Position numbers and translations under genes: made by a program. Below are positions 7,572 through 16,036 of a stretch of DNA of 64,000 nucleotides, one piece after another. Position 1 is the first letter of the stretch. Each line of letters begins with the position of its first letter. Under the pieces are notes generated by a model that did no database searches, was not told the DNA's origin, and worked only from the letters and a program-made list of their open reading frames with translations. This DNA is from UBA10518 sp022837185 (GTDB lineage Bacteria > Desulfobacterota > Desulfobulbia > Desulfobulbales > Desulfobulbaceae), in contig JAVEQK010000011.1 of assembly GCA_034007705.1 (NCBI GenBank), positions 1 through 64,000 on the forward strand, read 5' to 3'.

Positions 7572-8927
7572 ATGGATTTTGTCCTCCTGATCCCTCGAAC
7601 CGGGCGTGTCCCGGCGGCGGCATTTTTTGTTGCTGCGGCGGTGCTGGCATCTTCCCCCGCGCTTTCATTTCATGACGGCGGAGTGGGGGCCTGCGACAGT
7701 TGCCACTCAATGCACCGAGCCAAGGACAGGGACCCGGACACAGGGGAACGAAGCGGCAACCTGCTTGTGTCCAGCGATCCGAGTTCGGTCTGCCTGAACT
7801 GTCATGCCGGACCAGGCGGCGGGGAAAGCATTTCCGTCTACAGTCCCGACGGCTCCGCCATGACCCCGGGCGGTGACTTCTACTGGCTCACCAAGACCTT
7901 CACCTGGAATGGAGGCGCGAGTCTGGGGGACAGTCACGGTCACAATGTGATCGCCGTTGATTTTAACTTAAGCGAAGAACTTCGCCTCTCCCAGTCGCCC
8001 GGGGGCAGCTACCAGTCTGGAGACCTCGGCTGCACGAGCTGCCACGATCCGCATGGCAGATCGCGCGGGGGGACGCGGCTGGGCAGACCGCCGGTGTCCG
8101 TCTCCGGCTCCTATGGCGAAACTCCGGCGACGTCAACCGGCAGCGGCAGCTACAGGCTGCTGGGCGACGCAGGGTACAGCGGAGGGGGCCGGGCGGCCCG
8201 GCAGTTTCTCTTTTCCTATGACTCGCCGGTAGCCAGACAGAACACCGCCAACAGGTTTGGCGAGTCGGACGGCTCCCACGTGGATTACGGCACCGGCATG
8301 AGCGAATGGTGCGGGAACTGCCACGAATCCATTCTCCGGGACAACCACGCGGGCGGCGGGGATTTTACCCACCCCAGCGGCAGCAGTGAAATGCTCGGCA
8401 GTGAAATGGTGTCCATGTACAATACCTACATCAGTACCGGCGATCTGACAGCAAGCACCACCGGCACCGGCACGGGAGACATTGCCACCGCCTACCTGCA
8501 GTTCGTCCCTTTTGAGAGGGGCACAGGCGATCCACAGCAACTGAACCCAACCAGCAGAAGGGGCCCGAACACGAATTCGAGAATCATGTGCCTCACCTGT
8601 CATCGCGCCCATTCCTCGGCCTTCAGGGCCATAGGCCGATGGGATTTTGATGCCCCCCTGCTGGCGGATTCCCATCCCGCTCCGGGGGACGGCGGGCTGG
8701 CGGGCAATGATGTGCAGCACAGCTATTACGGCAGGAATGTCCCGGCCGAGTTCGGCCAGGACCAGGGCCAGTTCTGCGAGAAGTGCCATGGCTTGACCCT
8801 GGGCATGGAGGAAACCGGAGAGGAGCCGATCCTGGAGCCCTCTCCCAATCCCCTCCCCGACCCCGGCATGCAGCAGCTCCAGCGGGTGGATCCGATTCTG
8901 CAGTATCCTTTCAAACGGCGGAAATAA
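7572..8927 (+). CDS. OmcS/OmcT-like hexahaem cytochrome with C-terminal tail
   Basis: Six CxxCH sites lie at residues 41-45, 74-78, 154-158, 247-251, 340-344 and 402-406. The signal peptide ends near ALS32, giving a mature start FHDGGVGACDSCH parallel to the first cytochrome. Shared family blocks include PGGDFYWL, GHNVIAVDF, PGGSY, GTGMSEWCGNCH, YISTGDLTA and CLTCHRAHSSAF. Unlike OmcS and the upstream copy, which stop just after the last haem, it continues for about 45 residues rich in Pro and Glu, ending KRRK. I choose the ATG at 7572 because it opens a clean signal peptide; a TTG at 7521 is in frame. The stop codon overlaps the next gene by one base. Likely a second extracellular or outer-membrane electron carrier. 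Confidence 0.88.
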   Translation: MDFVLLIPRTGRVPAAAFFVAAAVLASSPALSFHDGGVGACDSCHSMHRAKDRDPDTGERSGNLLVSSDPSSVCLNCHAGPGGGESISVYSPDGSAMTPGGDFYWLTKTFTWNGGASLGDSHGHNVIAVDFNLSEELRLSQSPGGSYQSGDLGCTSCHDPHGRSRGGTRLGRPPVSVSGSYGETPATSTGSGSYRLLGDAGYSGGGRAARQFLFSYDSPVARQNTANRFGESDGSHVDYGTGMSEWCGNCHESILRDNHAGGGDFTHPSGSSEMLGSEMVSMYNTYISTGDLTASTTGTGTGDIATAYLQFVPFERGTGDPQQLNPTSRRGPNTNSRIMCLTCHRAHSSAFRAIGRWDFDAPLLADSHPAPGDGGLAGNDVQHSYYGRNVPAEFGQDQGQFCEKCHGLTLGMEETGEEPILEPSPNPLPDPGMQQLQRVDPILQYPFKRRK

Positions 8928-10363
8928 TGGTGCAGGTGAAGATCGTCCATACCGGCAGGCGGTTTCTCTTTCTCCTGGCCTGCATGCTCCTCGGGGCCGG
9001 CTGTGCCGTGCCCCAGGCCCGAACCGTGTACAAAGAGCCGCTGGGCGACCGGGGAGAACTGTATCTGTATCTCCAGCCGCTGCCCCAGGAAATGCTCCCT
9101 TTACGCTTTACCGTCAGCGATATTTCCGTCATCCCCGAGGAGGGCGCCCCCCTGCTCCCCGTCCTCGCTGAGGAGATAACCGTCAGCGGCAAAGATGCCA
9201 TGGGGATCCAGTTGCGGCTGGCCGCCTCAGCCCTGCCCCCCGGCAGGTACCGGGGAGTTTCCCTGACCATCGGCAAGGCCGAGATTGGAGCGGAAAACGG
9301 CGATGTTGACCTCCTGCCGCCGGACGAAGCCATTACTCTTGAATACGGCTTCACCATCCTCCGCGGCGCATCCCTGGCCCTGTTCATTGATCTTTCCCAT
9401 GAGTTCCTGGTCACCGACGGATACCGGTTTACCCCGCGTTTCGCCATGGGGCAGGCCTCCATGCCGCCAAGAAATTACCTGGGATTCGTCAGCAATGCGG
9501 CTGAAAATATCGTTACGGTGTTCAACAAGAAATCCATGGAAGTCATCCGGGTCATTCATACCGGGATCGGCCCGCGGGGCATGGCGCTTGATCAGCGGAA
9601 CGGCAGGGTGTATGTCGCCGCCGCCGGCGACGACGTTATCGAGGTCATCAATATCGCCACCCTGGAGATCATCGGCAGGATCAGGCTGCACTTCGGCGAC
9701 GAACCCACCGAGCTGGCCCTGACCCCCGACGGGGGAACCCTCCTGTCAGCCAACTATGGTTCCGGCACGGTCAGCATCATCTCCACCCGGTCCATGGCGG
9801 AAGATGAACGGCTGAACCTGGACCCCGACCCGGTATGGATAGTGACGGGGCGGGACGGCCGGTCCGCCTTTGTCCTGCATGGCATGTCGGGCACCGTTTC
9901 ATTCATTGACATCGCCGGGGGCCGTCTGCTGGCTGCCGCCCCGCTCGAGGAATTTCCCCTGCGTGGGGCATTAAGCAGGGACGGCGATCATCTGTACATC
10001 ATTGCCGAATATTCCACGGTGCTCCTGGTTGTCGACACCGGGTCCCTGGAAGTGGTGGAAAGGATTTTCATCGGCGGCAGAAGCGTCTCCGCGAAAACCG
10101 ATCCGAAGAACAACCGGGTCTACGTCGGCAAGGATTCAGGCGAGGTCGTGGTGGTCGAGCCGGCAAGCGGGATGTATATCGACAGCTTCCAGGTCAAACA
10201 CGGGGCGGACTTCCTGACCATTGAAGGCGAGGAGAACGTGCTCCTGGTTTTATCCGCCGCCGACAACCGGGTCAGCAAGCTGAACCTGGTCAGCAAAAGG
10301 AAGGTGGCGGAGATGCACACCGGAGATGGCGGGCACGCCATGGTTGTCATGGGCGAACTGTGA
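8927..10363 (+). CDS. beta-propeller (YVTN-type) lipoprotein
   Basis: Translation starts at the ATG overlapping the cytochrome stop (TAATG at 8925-8929), giving 478 residues. The N terminus FLFLLACMLLGAGC is a lipoprotein signal with Cys26 as the lipidation site. Residues ~35-175 form a beta-rich N-terminal domain with a DUF4382-like look (PLRFTVSDISVIPEEG, LPPGRYRGVSLTIGKAEI). The rest is a series of ~40-residue propeller blades such as FVSNAAENIVTVFNKKSMEV and GRVYVAAAGDDVIEVINIAT, typical of YVTN/Lactonase-like repeats. It probably sits on the outer membrane and contacts the cytochromes or the barrel encoded next. No enzyme motif is evident. Confidence 0.8.
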   Translation: MVQVKIVHTGRRFLFLLACMLLGAGCAVPQARTVYKEPLGDRGELYLYLQPLPQEMLPLRFTVSDISVIPEEGAPLLPVLAEEITVSGKDAMGIQLRLAASALPPGRYRGVSLTIGKAEIGAENGDVDLLPPDEAITLEYGFTILRGASLALFIDLSHEFLVTDGYRFTPRFAMGQASMPPRNYLGFVSNAAENIVTVFNKKSMEVIRVIHTGIGPRGMALDQRNGRVYVAAAGDDVIEVINIATLEIIGRIRLHFGDEPTELALTPDGGTLLSANYGSGTVSIISTRSMAEDERLNLDPDPVWIVTGRDGRSAFVLHGMSGTVSFIDIAGGRLLAAAPLEEFPLRGALSRDGDHLYIIAEYSTVLLVVDTGSLEVVERIFIGGRSVSAKTDPKNNRVYVGKDSGEVVVVEPASGMYIDSFQVKHGADFLTIEGEENVLLVLSAADNRVSKLNLVSKRKVAEMHTGDGGHAMVVMGEL

Positions 10364-10462
10364 AGAAGCAGCAATACGGGATGGATGCAATGCTAATGCG
10401 GGAAACCGCCTGGGTGAACCGCCGGCGGGTCAGCCTGTTCCGGGGTGGGCGGCCGTAGCATC

Positions 10463-12682
10463 ATGGCAGGGCGATCTGTTCGCAGAAGGGCCATTTCGCT
10501 GGCCGCGGCAACCGCGGCTCTCATCCTGCCCGTGCTGCTGCACGCCGAAGGGGTGTCGCTGATAGCCGACCTGGAATATTTTGCCAACAGCGAACAATCC
10601 ACCGAAAAGGCGACCGGGATCGTCACGGATTCCGACTTTTCCCGTTTTTCCCAGCTCTACCGGCTTGATCTGAGCAGGTACCTGTATCCGAATGTGCTGG
10701 TGAACCTGGGCGGCAATTATGAGTATGACGATTTGACCAGCGAAACGCAGTTTTCCGATATTGCCGGGGTGTTGGAGTCCGATACGACGGAAAGGACGAT
10801 CCGGCCCTACGTCTCAGTCGACTTCAAGGACCCCATTTACCGGGCGAACCTGGCCTACCGGACCAGGGACGTGAAGACAACCCGGAGTGTGGTCGGAACG
10901 GAAAACCTCATGGTCGACGAATATCAGGGTGTATTCAACTGGCGGCCGGTGGACCTGCCCCTGCTCAACATCAACTATCTTCGCACCGAGGTGGAGGATG
11001 ACCCGCTGACCATCGACTCGACCAGGGATGTGGTGAACGTCCTGTCACGGTACTACTACCGTGATTTCCGCTTCCAGTACTCGTTCAGCGGCCGCGATGA
11101 GTACGATAATATCAGGGATTCCGGCAGCATCACCCAGAACCATAACGCCGGAGTCGATTACAACCGCGGATTGGTCATCATGAATAATCGCTTCGATGTC
11201 AACGCCGCCGCGCGGATTCTCCAGAGCAGCGTGGAATTCACCGGCGCGGCCGAAGAGAACCAGACGGTTGACACGCCGGCCGCTGAACAGGGCAGTGCCT
11301 TTTATATTCTCAATGATACGCCCCCCACCAGCAATGAACCGTTCGAGCTGATCGAGGTGGATGGCGGCAACCCCTTGACCAATGTCAATATCGGCAGAGG
11401 GGGAGGAATCAGTCCGGTCAGTGCCGGCCTCAGCTTCGGGGTCGCCACCGATGTGGAGGCAGTGTACATCCAGTTGCTCGAGGGCGGGGAAAATTTTCCG
11501 GACCTGGCCTCACCCAGCCAGGTGGCGGGGATCGCCGATTCCTTTATCTGGCATTTTTATGTCAGCGATGACCAGTTCGAGTTGAACTGGACCGAGGTGT
11601 CGATCTCTTCCGCGACCTACAACAGCGTTGACAACCGTTTTGAAATACGGACCGCCGGGGCCGTCAGCGCCCGGCGGATCAAGGTCACCACCACTCCCCT
11701 GACCCTCACGGCACCCGGCGAGATCCGCTACCGCAGTATCAGGGCGTTCACCACCCTGGGCAGCCGCGAGCCGGAAAATCTTGACCAGAATTATTCCTTC
11801 GGGCTGCGCTGGCTGAAGAGTGAAAGGACAACCCTGGGGTACGAAGCGTCGTACCGGACCCAGGAGTCGGAGCCGGGTGGGTCGGAACGGGATACATGGA
11901 CCAACAGCATGTTCTTCCGGCACGTTCTGAGCCCGATATTTTCAACCAACGGCCGCTATTACCATACCAAGCGCACCAGGACGACTTCCCAACGGGGGGA
12001 GCAGGAGGATACGGACCAGTCGTACAGCATAGCCCTGCGGGGCGATTACCTGGAAACGCTCAGCCAGTCGCTTATCTTCACCGGGTGGGACAGCGACCGG
12101 GCGGGGATCAATACTGATTCAAAGTCCATCCTGCTGCGAACCAATGCCGACCTGTATGCAGGCTGGAGCATGAACGTCGACCTCAACTATTCCCTCAACA
12201 CCCTGGCGGACGGCGCGGACCAGACGGTCAAATCAATGTACCTGGAGACAAACCTGGAGCCCAACCGCTGGATCAATATCAATGTCGACTATTCGATTAT
12301 CTGGACCGAACAGGAGGGCAGGGTTGACAACCGCAACCAGTATGGAACGGCTCAGGCCCTGTTCGCCATCACCAGGACCCTGAACACCTTTGTGCGGTAC
12401 AGTTTCAGGGACCAGGAAGGAACAACGGATTACTCCGCTTACCTGCGGGAGTTCAACATCAACTGGTCTCCTTTCCCCGATGGTGACCTCAGTCTCAGCA
12501 TCGGCTATAACGAGTCCATCGATGAGGCGAGCCAGGAGTTGAAAACCATTTCCCCAGGTCTGACCTGGAGGGTCGGCCGGGGGATATATCTTGAGGTGCG
12601 GTATGACAGGGGAACGATTGAGTCTCCTGTGGAGTCAGCAGATTTTGACAGTTATATCATGAAGTTGAGATTTTTTTACTGA
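10463..12682 (+). CDS. large outer-membrane beta-barrel protein
   Basis: A 739-residue exported protein; the signal peptide ends near LHA28. Most of the sequence shows alternating amphipathic strands separated by charged turns (for example LRTNADLYAGWSMNVDLNY and LNTFVRYSFRDQEG), and it ends KLRFFY, a typical barrel C-terminal strand. Residues ~290-420 interrupt this pattern with a compact beta domain (FIWHFYVSDDQFELNWTEVS, ARRIKVTTTPL) resembling a discoidin-like fold. A barrel of this size next to multihaem cytochromes suggests a porin-cytochrome conduit carrying electrons across the outer membrane, as MtrB-type barrels do, but I see no direct MtrB match. I start at the ATG at 10463; a GTG at 10445 is in frame. 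Confidence 0.75.
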   Translation: MAGRSVRRRAISLAAATAALILPVLLHAEGVSLIADLEYFANSEQSTEKATGIVTDSDFSRFSQLYRLDLSRYLYPNVLVNLGGNYEYDDLTSETQFSDIAGVLESDTTERTIRPYVSVDFKDPIYRANLAYRTRDVKTTRSVVGTENLMVDEYQGVFNWRPVDLPLLNINYLRTEVEDDPLTIDSTRDVVNVLSRYYYRDFRFQYSFSGRDEYDNIRDSGSITQNHNAGVDYNRGLVIMNNRFDVNAAARILQSSVEFTGAAEENQTVDTPAAEQGSAFYILNDTPPTSNEPFELIEVDGGNPLTNVNIGRGGGISPVSAGLSFGVATDVEAVYIQLLEGGENFPDLASPSQVAGIADSFIWHFYVSDDQFELNWTEVSISSATYNSVDNRFEIRTAGAVSARRIKVTTTPLTLTAPGEIRYRSIRAFTTLGSREPENLDQNYSFGLRWLKSERTTLGYEASYRTQESEPGGSERDTWTNSMFFRHVLSPIFSTNGRYYHTKRTRTTSQRGEQEDTDQSYSIALRGDYLETLSQSLIFTGWDSDRAGINTDSKSILLRTNADLYAGWSMNVDLNYSLNTLADGADQTVKSMYLETNLEPNRWININVDYSIIWTEQEGRVDNRNQYGTAQALFAITRTLNTFVRYSFRDQEGTTDYSAYLREFNINWSPFPDGDLSLSIGYNESIDEASQELKTISPGLTWRVGRGIYLEVRYDRGTIESPVESADFDSYIMKLRFFY

Positions 12683-12710
12683 GCCGGATAAAAAGGGAAG
12701 GGGCTTGAGT

Positions 12711-13298
12711 ATGAACAGGAAAATTCAGTTGTTGGCAACGGCGATCATGTGCGTACATCTTGTCTTTCTGGCGGGATGCGCCGCCAAGGAGGAGCAGAAG
12801 ACCACATTTTTCAATGAGTTGGTGGACTTCGCGTCCATCCAGACGGTGGCGGTCATGCCTTTCCAGAATTTCACCAACAGCCAGGAGGCACCGGAGCGGG
12901 TGCGCGATGTGTTCATGGGCATGCTGCTGGCAACCGAAGCGGTCTATGTCCTGCCGCCCGGGGAGGTGCAGCGCGCCATCAGCAGGGTTGGTGTGGTGAA
13001 TCCCGCCGCCCCTTCCACCGACGAAATAAAGGCTCTGGCCGGCATTCTCGGCGTTGACGTGGTCGTCACCGGGGCCGTGCGGGAATACCAGCTTGTGCGC
13101 TCCGGGGCGAGCACGGCCAATATCATCTCCCTCAGCCTGCAGATGATCGAAACCGAAACCGGCTCCATCATCTGGAGCGCCTCCTCCACCAAGGGGGGGA
13201 TAACGCTGGTGGACCGGATGCTGGGCGGTGGAGGCGAACCAATGAACGATGTGACCATGGAGAGTGTGAATGACCTGCTGGACAAGCTTTTTCAATAA
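12711..13298 (+). CDS. CsgG/LpoB-like lipoprotein
   Basis: A 195-residue lipoprotein with the classical lipobox FLAGC (Cys23). The body has the alpha/beta pattern of the CsgG/LpoB/GNA1162 superfamily: TVAVMPFQNFTN, then VRDVFMGMLLAT, then ILGVDVVVTGAVREY. GGGAAGGGG sits just upstream of the ATG at 12711, with a TTG six bases earlier as a weaker alternative. It overlaps the next gene by 29 bases, so the two are translationally coupled. CsgG-fold lipoproteins form outer-membrane export pores or act as periplasmic cofactors. A role in assembling or secreting the cytochromes is a reasonable inference, not shown. Confidence 0.78.
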   Translation: MNRKIQLLATAIMCVHLVFLAGCAAKEEQKTTFFNELVDFASIQTVAVMPFQNFTNSQEAPERVRDVFMGMLLATEAVYVLPPGEVQRAISRVGVVNPAAPSTDEIKALAGILGVDVVVTGAVREYQLVRSGASTANIISLSLQMIETETGSIIWSASSTKGGITLVDRMLGGGGEPMNDVTMESVNDLLDKLFQ

Positions 13299-14613
13299 AG
13301 CTGCCCTGCTGATCGCTCTGCTCCTGCTGGCCGGTATCTGCGGCTGCGCCCGGTACAGAACCGAAATAACGGTTTTTATCCCCAGCCCGGGCGAAACGGA
13401 AAAGGAGACGGAAGCCGGCGGCCGGGAGGAAGCGGCCCCCTTGCCCGGGGACATCCTCATCGCCGTCCTGCCGGTCGAGAACGTCAGCGCCACCGACGCG
13501 CCCCTGGATGCAATCGAACAATCGATCCGAATCAGGCTGGCGCGCAGCGGTTTTCGCCTGCTGGACGGTGCCGCCTTCGAGCAGTTCAGGAAAAAAAACC
13601 GGATGCGCTACATCGGCGGATTGAATGGTGTTCTGGGAGAGGCCATGCAACGGGAGTTGGGAGTCGACGCGGTTCTGATCACCTCCCTGGAGGCGTACCG
13701 GGAGACGGATCCGCCGCAGATCTCGCTGATAGCGCGGCTCGTTGCCAGCGGCCCTAACCCGGAAATCATCTGGATAGACAGCATCGGGCTGTCAGGAGAT
13801 GAATCCCGGGGCCTGCTGGACCTGAAACTCATCAGAGATCCGGGGGTGCTGCTTGACAAGGCCGTCGACGGGCTGATTGGCTCCATGGTGGCTGTTGTTC
13901 AAACGAAACCCTCCAGGGAGGGAGGGCATCTTTCCTTTGCGGAATTATGGAAAACAGGGGGTGGCGGGACGGCGACTCCTTCCCGTCTGAACAGAAAATA
14001 CCTGCCCTATGATTATTTTCGCTCGCCGCTCATCGATCCGGAAAAGGAGTACGCCGTGGCCGTGCTGCCGATGCTCGACCTGGCGGTGCGCAAACAGGCC
14101 GGCATTATCGCCCAGCTCCATTATGTCCGGGAACTGTTTAACTCCACGGACTTCAATATCCTGGAACCGGGCGTGGTCCGGGAAGGGCTGCTGGAAATAC
14201 GGGCCATCATGCCCTTCGGCCCCTCACTGGCGGAAACCGATCTCATCACCAGCGACCAGTTGCTCGGCGTCGACCTGGTGTTCGCCGGCAAGGTCTTTGA
14301 TTACCAGAATACCTCATTCAATCCCAAGGTGGATTTTTCCATGCAGGTCATCGAGAAAACCAGCCGGCGGGTCGTGTTTGGCACCCGGACATTCTCGACG
14401 GGCCTGGACAGGGTTTTTTTCTATGACTTCGGCAGGGTCTATACCGCGCATAATCTCCTGCGGGAGATGGCAAAAGTCACCGTGCAGTTGCTCACGGCCC
14501 CTTCCCGCCCATGGGACCGACCGGAAGATTTTATTGTGCACCGCTTGCCCTGGAGCGGCGAACCGCCCGCCCGCAATTATGTGATGGTGGCGGCGGCGGG
14601 GAGGAAAAAGTAG
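13270..14613 (+). CDS. lipoprotein with two CsgG/LpoB-like domains
   Basis: A 447-residue exported lipoprotein; ALLLLAGICGC gives Cys24 or Cys26 as the anchor. An acidic linker (ETEKETEAGGREE) leads to a first domain with IAVLPVENVSAT and ELGVDAVLITSLEAY. A second domain, near residues 255-420, repeats the plan with YAVAVLPMLDLAV and LLGVDLVFAGKVFDY. The two domains mirror the single domain of the preceding gene, which suggests duplication and fusion. The ATG lies inside the end of that gene. A FDYQ-VDFSMQVIEKTS segment matches the substrate-independent core of CsgG-like proteins. Probably an outer-membrane assembly or export component of the cytochrome locus. Confidence 0.7.
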   Translation: MTCWTSFFNKAALLIALLLLAGICGCARYRTEITVFIPSPGETEKETEAGGREEAAPLPGDILIAVLPVENVSATDAPLDAIEQSIRIRLARSGFRLLDGAAFEQFRKKNRMRYIGGLNGVLGEAMQRELGVDAVLITSLEAYRETDPPQISLIARLVASGPNPEIIWIDSIGLSGDESRGLLDLKLIRDPGVLLDKAVDGLIGSMVAVVQTKPSREGGHLSFAELWKTGGGGTATPSRLNRKYLPYDYFRSPLIDPEKEYAVAVLPMLDLAVRKQAGIIAQLHYVRELFNSTDFNILEPGVVREGLLEIRAIMPFGPSLAETDLITSDQLLGVDLVFAGKVFDYQNTSFNPKVDFSMQVIEKTSRRVVFGTRTFSTGLDRVFFYDFGRVYTAHNLLREMAKVTVQLLTAPSRPWDRPEDFIVHRLPWSGEPPARNYVMVAAAGRKK

Positions 14614-14672
14614 GCAGCATACCAGAAAACAGAAGCCAGAGGTCAGAAGCCAGAAAGAGTTTGCCGCTGTCG
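14611..14672. repeat. dispersed repeat family A, copy 3
   Basis: It begins at the stop codon of the preceding gene and carries CATACCAGAA, CAGAAGCCAGAGG and AAAGAGTTTG, as at 26-82. It sits between the cytochrome block and the IS110 element. Confidence 0.6.
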
Positions 14673-14728
14673 CTGATGGTTTTGTCGGCTTCTGGTTTTT
14701 GGAGTTGCCGTAGATACCGTTTTTCCCG

Positions 14729-15709
14729 TCAAGGATTTTGTGGCTGATACGGGGTATGATTTTTATAAACACCAAAGGCAATGTGAACCAACTTGCGCAT
14801 GGCGGCACCGACAGCGGCCATTTTGGTTTTCCCGGCCCTGATCAATCGCTCATAGAGCGCTTGGACATCAGGGTTGCACTTGGTCGCCACGATCGCCGGC
14901 ATGTATAAGGCCTTGCGCAATTTACTGTTGCCTGCCTTTGACAACCTGGGGCGCGCGAGAACACTGGTGCCGGATTGTTTTTCAACCGGCACCAGGCCAA
15001 GGAAGGCTGCGACTTCCGGTGCCTTGGAGAAATTCTTGCTGGCGAACAGCGCCAGGAGTTGCGTGGCAAGTTTGTCGCCAACCCCAGGTATGGAAAGCAG
15101 GAGATCGCGCTCCTCTCTGAGCTTGGGATGGTTGCCGAAATGGGTGTTGATCTCTTTGAGCAGCCGGTCTTTCTCCTTATTGAGGAAGGCAAGGCTCTTG
15201 GTAAGAGAGTCCATGACCTGGGCCGGAGCCCGGCCGACCTGTGCCTTCTCCAGCCGGTTGAGTTCCCGGCGGATGTCGGTTTCCAGGGCCGCGAGGCGGT
15301 TGAGCAGGGCCTTGAGATGCCGGACTTCCGGCGGTGGCGGCGTCCAGGCTGCAAGTTGTCGTTCATGGCCGAACAGGGCTAAGATCAGGCCGTCGTGCCG
15401 GTCGTTTTTGGTTTTGAAACCGTGGCTTTCGGCGAATCTTTTGACCTGGAAGGGATTGGCGACCGAAACCCTGCAGCCGGCCTCGACAAGGAACTCGGCC
15501 AGGGCTTCATGGTAGACACCGGTGGCTTCCATGATAAAGTGCAGCTCGACAGCCTCGCATTGACCATGACGACAGGCCCAATCGAGCAGGGCGCTGAATC
15601 CTGCCGGATTGTTGGCAGCGGCTTTATTTCGGGACCTGCGCAGGCCTGGATTAGTCAACAGGGAACAGTGCAGTTTGGCTTTGCTGACGTCGATACCGAT
15701 TGTATGCAT
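14729..15709 (-). CDS. IS110-family transposase
   Basis: A 326-residue RNA-guided-type recombinase. The N-terminal RuvC-like domain has the acidic tetrad D7 (IGIDVSK), E61 (MEATG), D103 and D106 (NDRHDG). A coiled-coil middle (IRRELNRLEKAQ) leads to a C-terminal Transposase_20 domain with LLSIPGVGDKLA, FLGLVPVEKQSGTS and LSKAGNSKLRKALYM. All expected blocks are intact, so the enzyme is probably active. A GAGGAGA site precedes the ATG at 15709; an in-frame upstream ATG at 15760 lacks such a site and would run into the non-coding left end. Upstream sequence may encode the bridge RNA used by this family. Confidence 0.92.
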   Translation of the reverse strand: MHTIGIDVSKAKLHCSLLTNPGLRRSRNKAAANNPAGFSALLDWACRHGQCEAVELHFIMEATGVYHEALAEFLVEAGCRVSVANPFQVKRFAESHGFKTKNDRHDGLILALFGHERQLAAWTPPPPEVRHLKALLNRLAALETDIRRELNRLEKAQVGRAPAQVMDSLTKSLAFLNKEKDRLLKEINTHFGNHPKLREERDLLLSIPGVGDKLATQLLALFASKNFSKAPEVAAFLGLVPVEKQSGTSVLARPRLSKAGNSKLRKALYMPAIVATKCNPDVQALYERLIRAGKTKMAAVGAAMRKLVHIAFGVYKNHTPYQPQNP

Positions 15710-15905
15710 GGCGTCTCCTCTTGGTGGTGATGGGCCATCCGACCGACTTGCCTTGTGCATGCAGACTCACCGGACCATTCCGGGGTCTTGGATACCGTCC
15801 AGTCTCGTACTGGCCCGAAGGAGGACCGGGGGCTTACTCTACGGAACGGCTTCGATGAGCCCAGGTTGGGGAGAAGCTCTCCCGGTCCTTATGTGATGAT
15901 AGCTA
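15710..15905 (-). ncRNA. putative IS110 bridge RNA region
   Basis: The ~195 bases upstream of the transposase have no gene and contain several small hairpins: CCAGT/ACTGG (15799-15813), GGGCT/AGCCC (15830-15862) and GGGAG/CTCCC (15869-15883). IS110-group elements encode a ~150-200-nt bridge RNA here that pairs with donor and target DNA. Length and position fit; the guide loops are not resolved by eye. The orientation is assumed to match the transposase. Confidence 0.45.
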
Positions 15906-15927
15906 ATCATCACAATTGTAAGATACA

Positions 15928-15969
15928 AGGTTGGGGTGAGCCTGGGCTTCGCGAGTTCAGTCCAACATT
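15928..15969. repeat. family R element, internally deleted copy
   Basis: GGTTGGGGTGAG and the inner block GGGCTTCGCGAGTTCAG-TCCAAC of family R are present, but the middle is missing. It borders the right end of the IS110 element, so it may be the insertion target or a remnant of it. Confidence 0.5.
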
Positions 15970-16036
15970 GCATCTGTCCGACCTGAGCGAACGTATTGCA
16001 CATTCTGCATTCAGAATTCTCCATTCGCACCATCGG

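Larger units (their letters stand above)
14700..15920 (-). mobile_element. IS110-family insertion sequence (ends approximate)
   Basis: The element is defined by an intact DEDD transposase and a ~200-base structured non-coding region upstream of it. IS110 elements lack terminal inverted repeats, so the ends cannot be fixed by eye; the coordinates are estimates between flanking genomic repeats (A at the left, R at the right). On the right it abuts a shortened R repeat, which fits the known preference of IS110/IS1111 elements for palindromic repeats. It separates the cytochrome block from the gpmI cluster. Confidence 0.6.
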
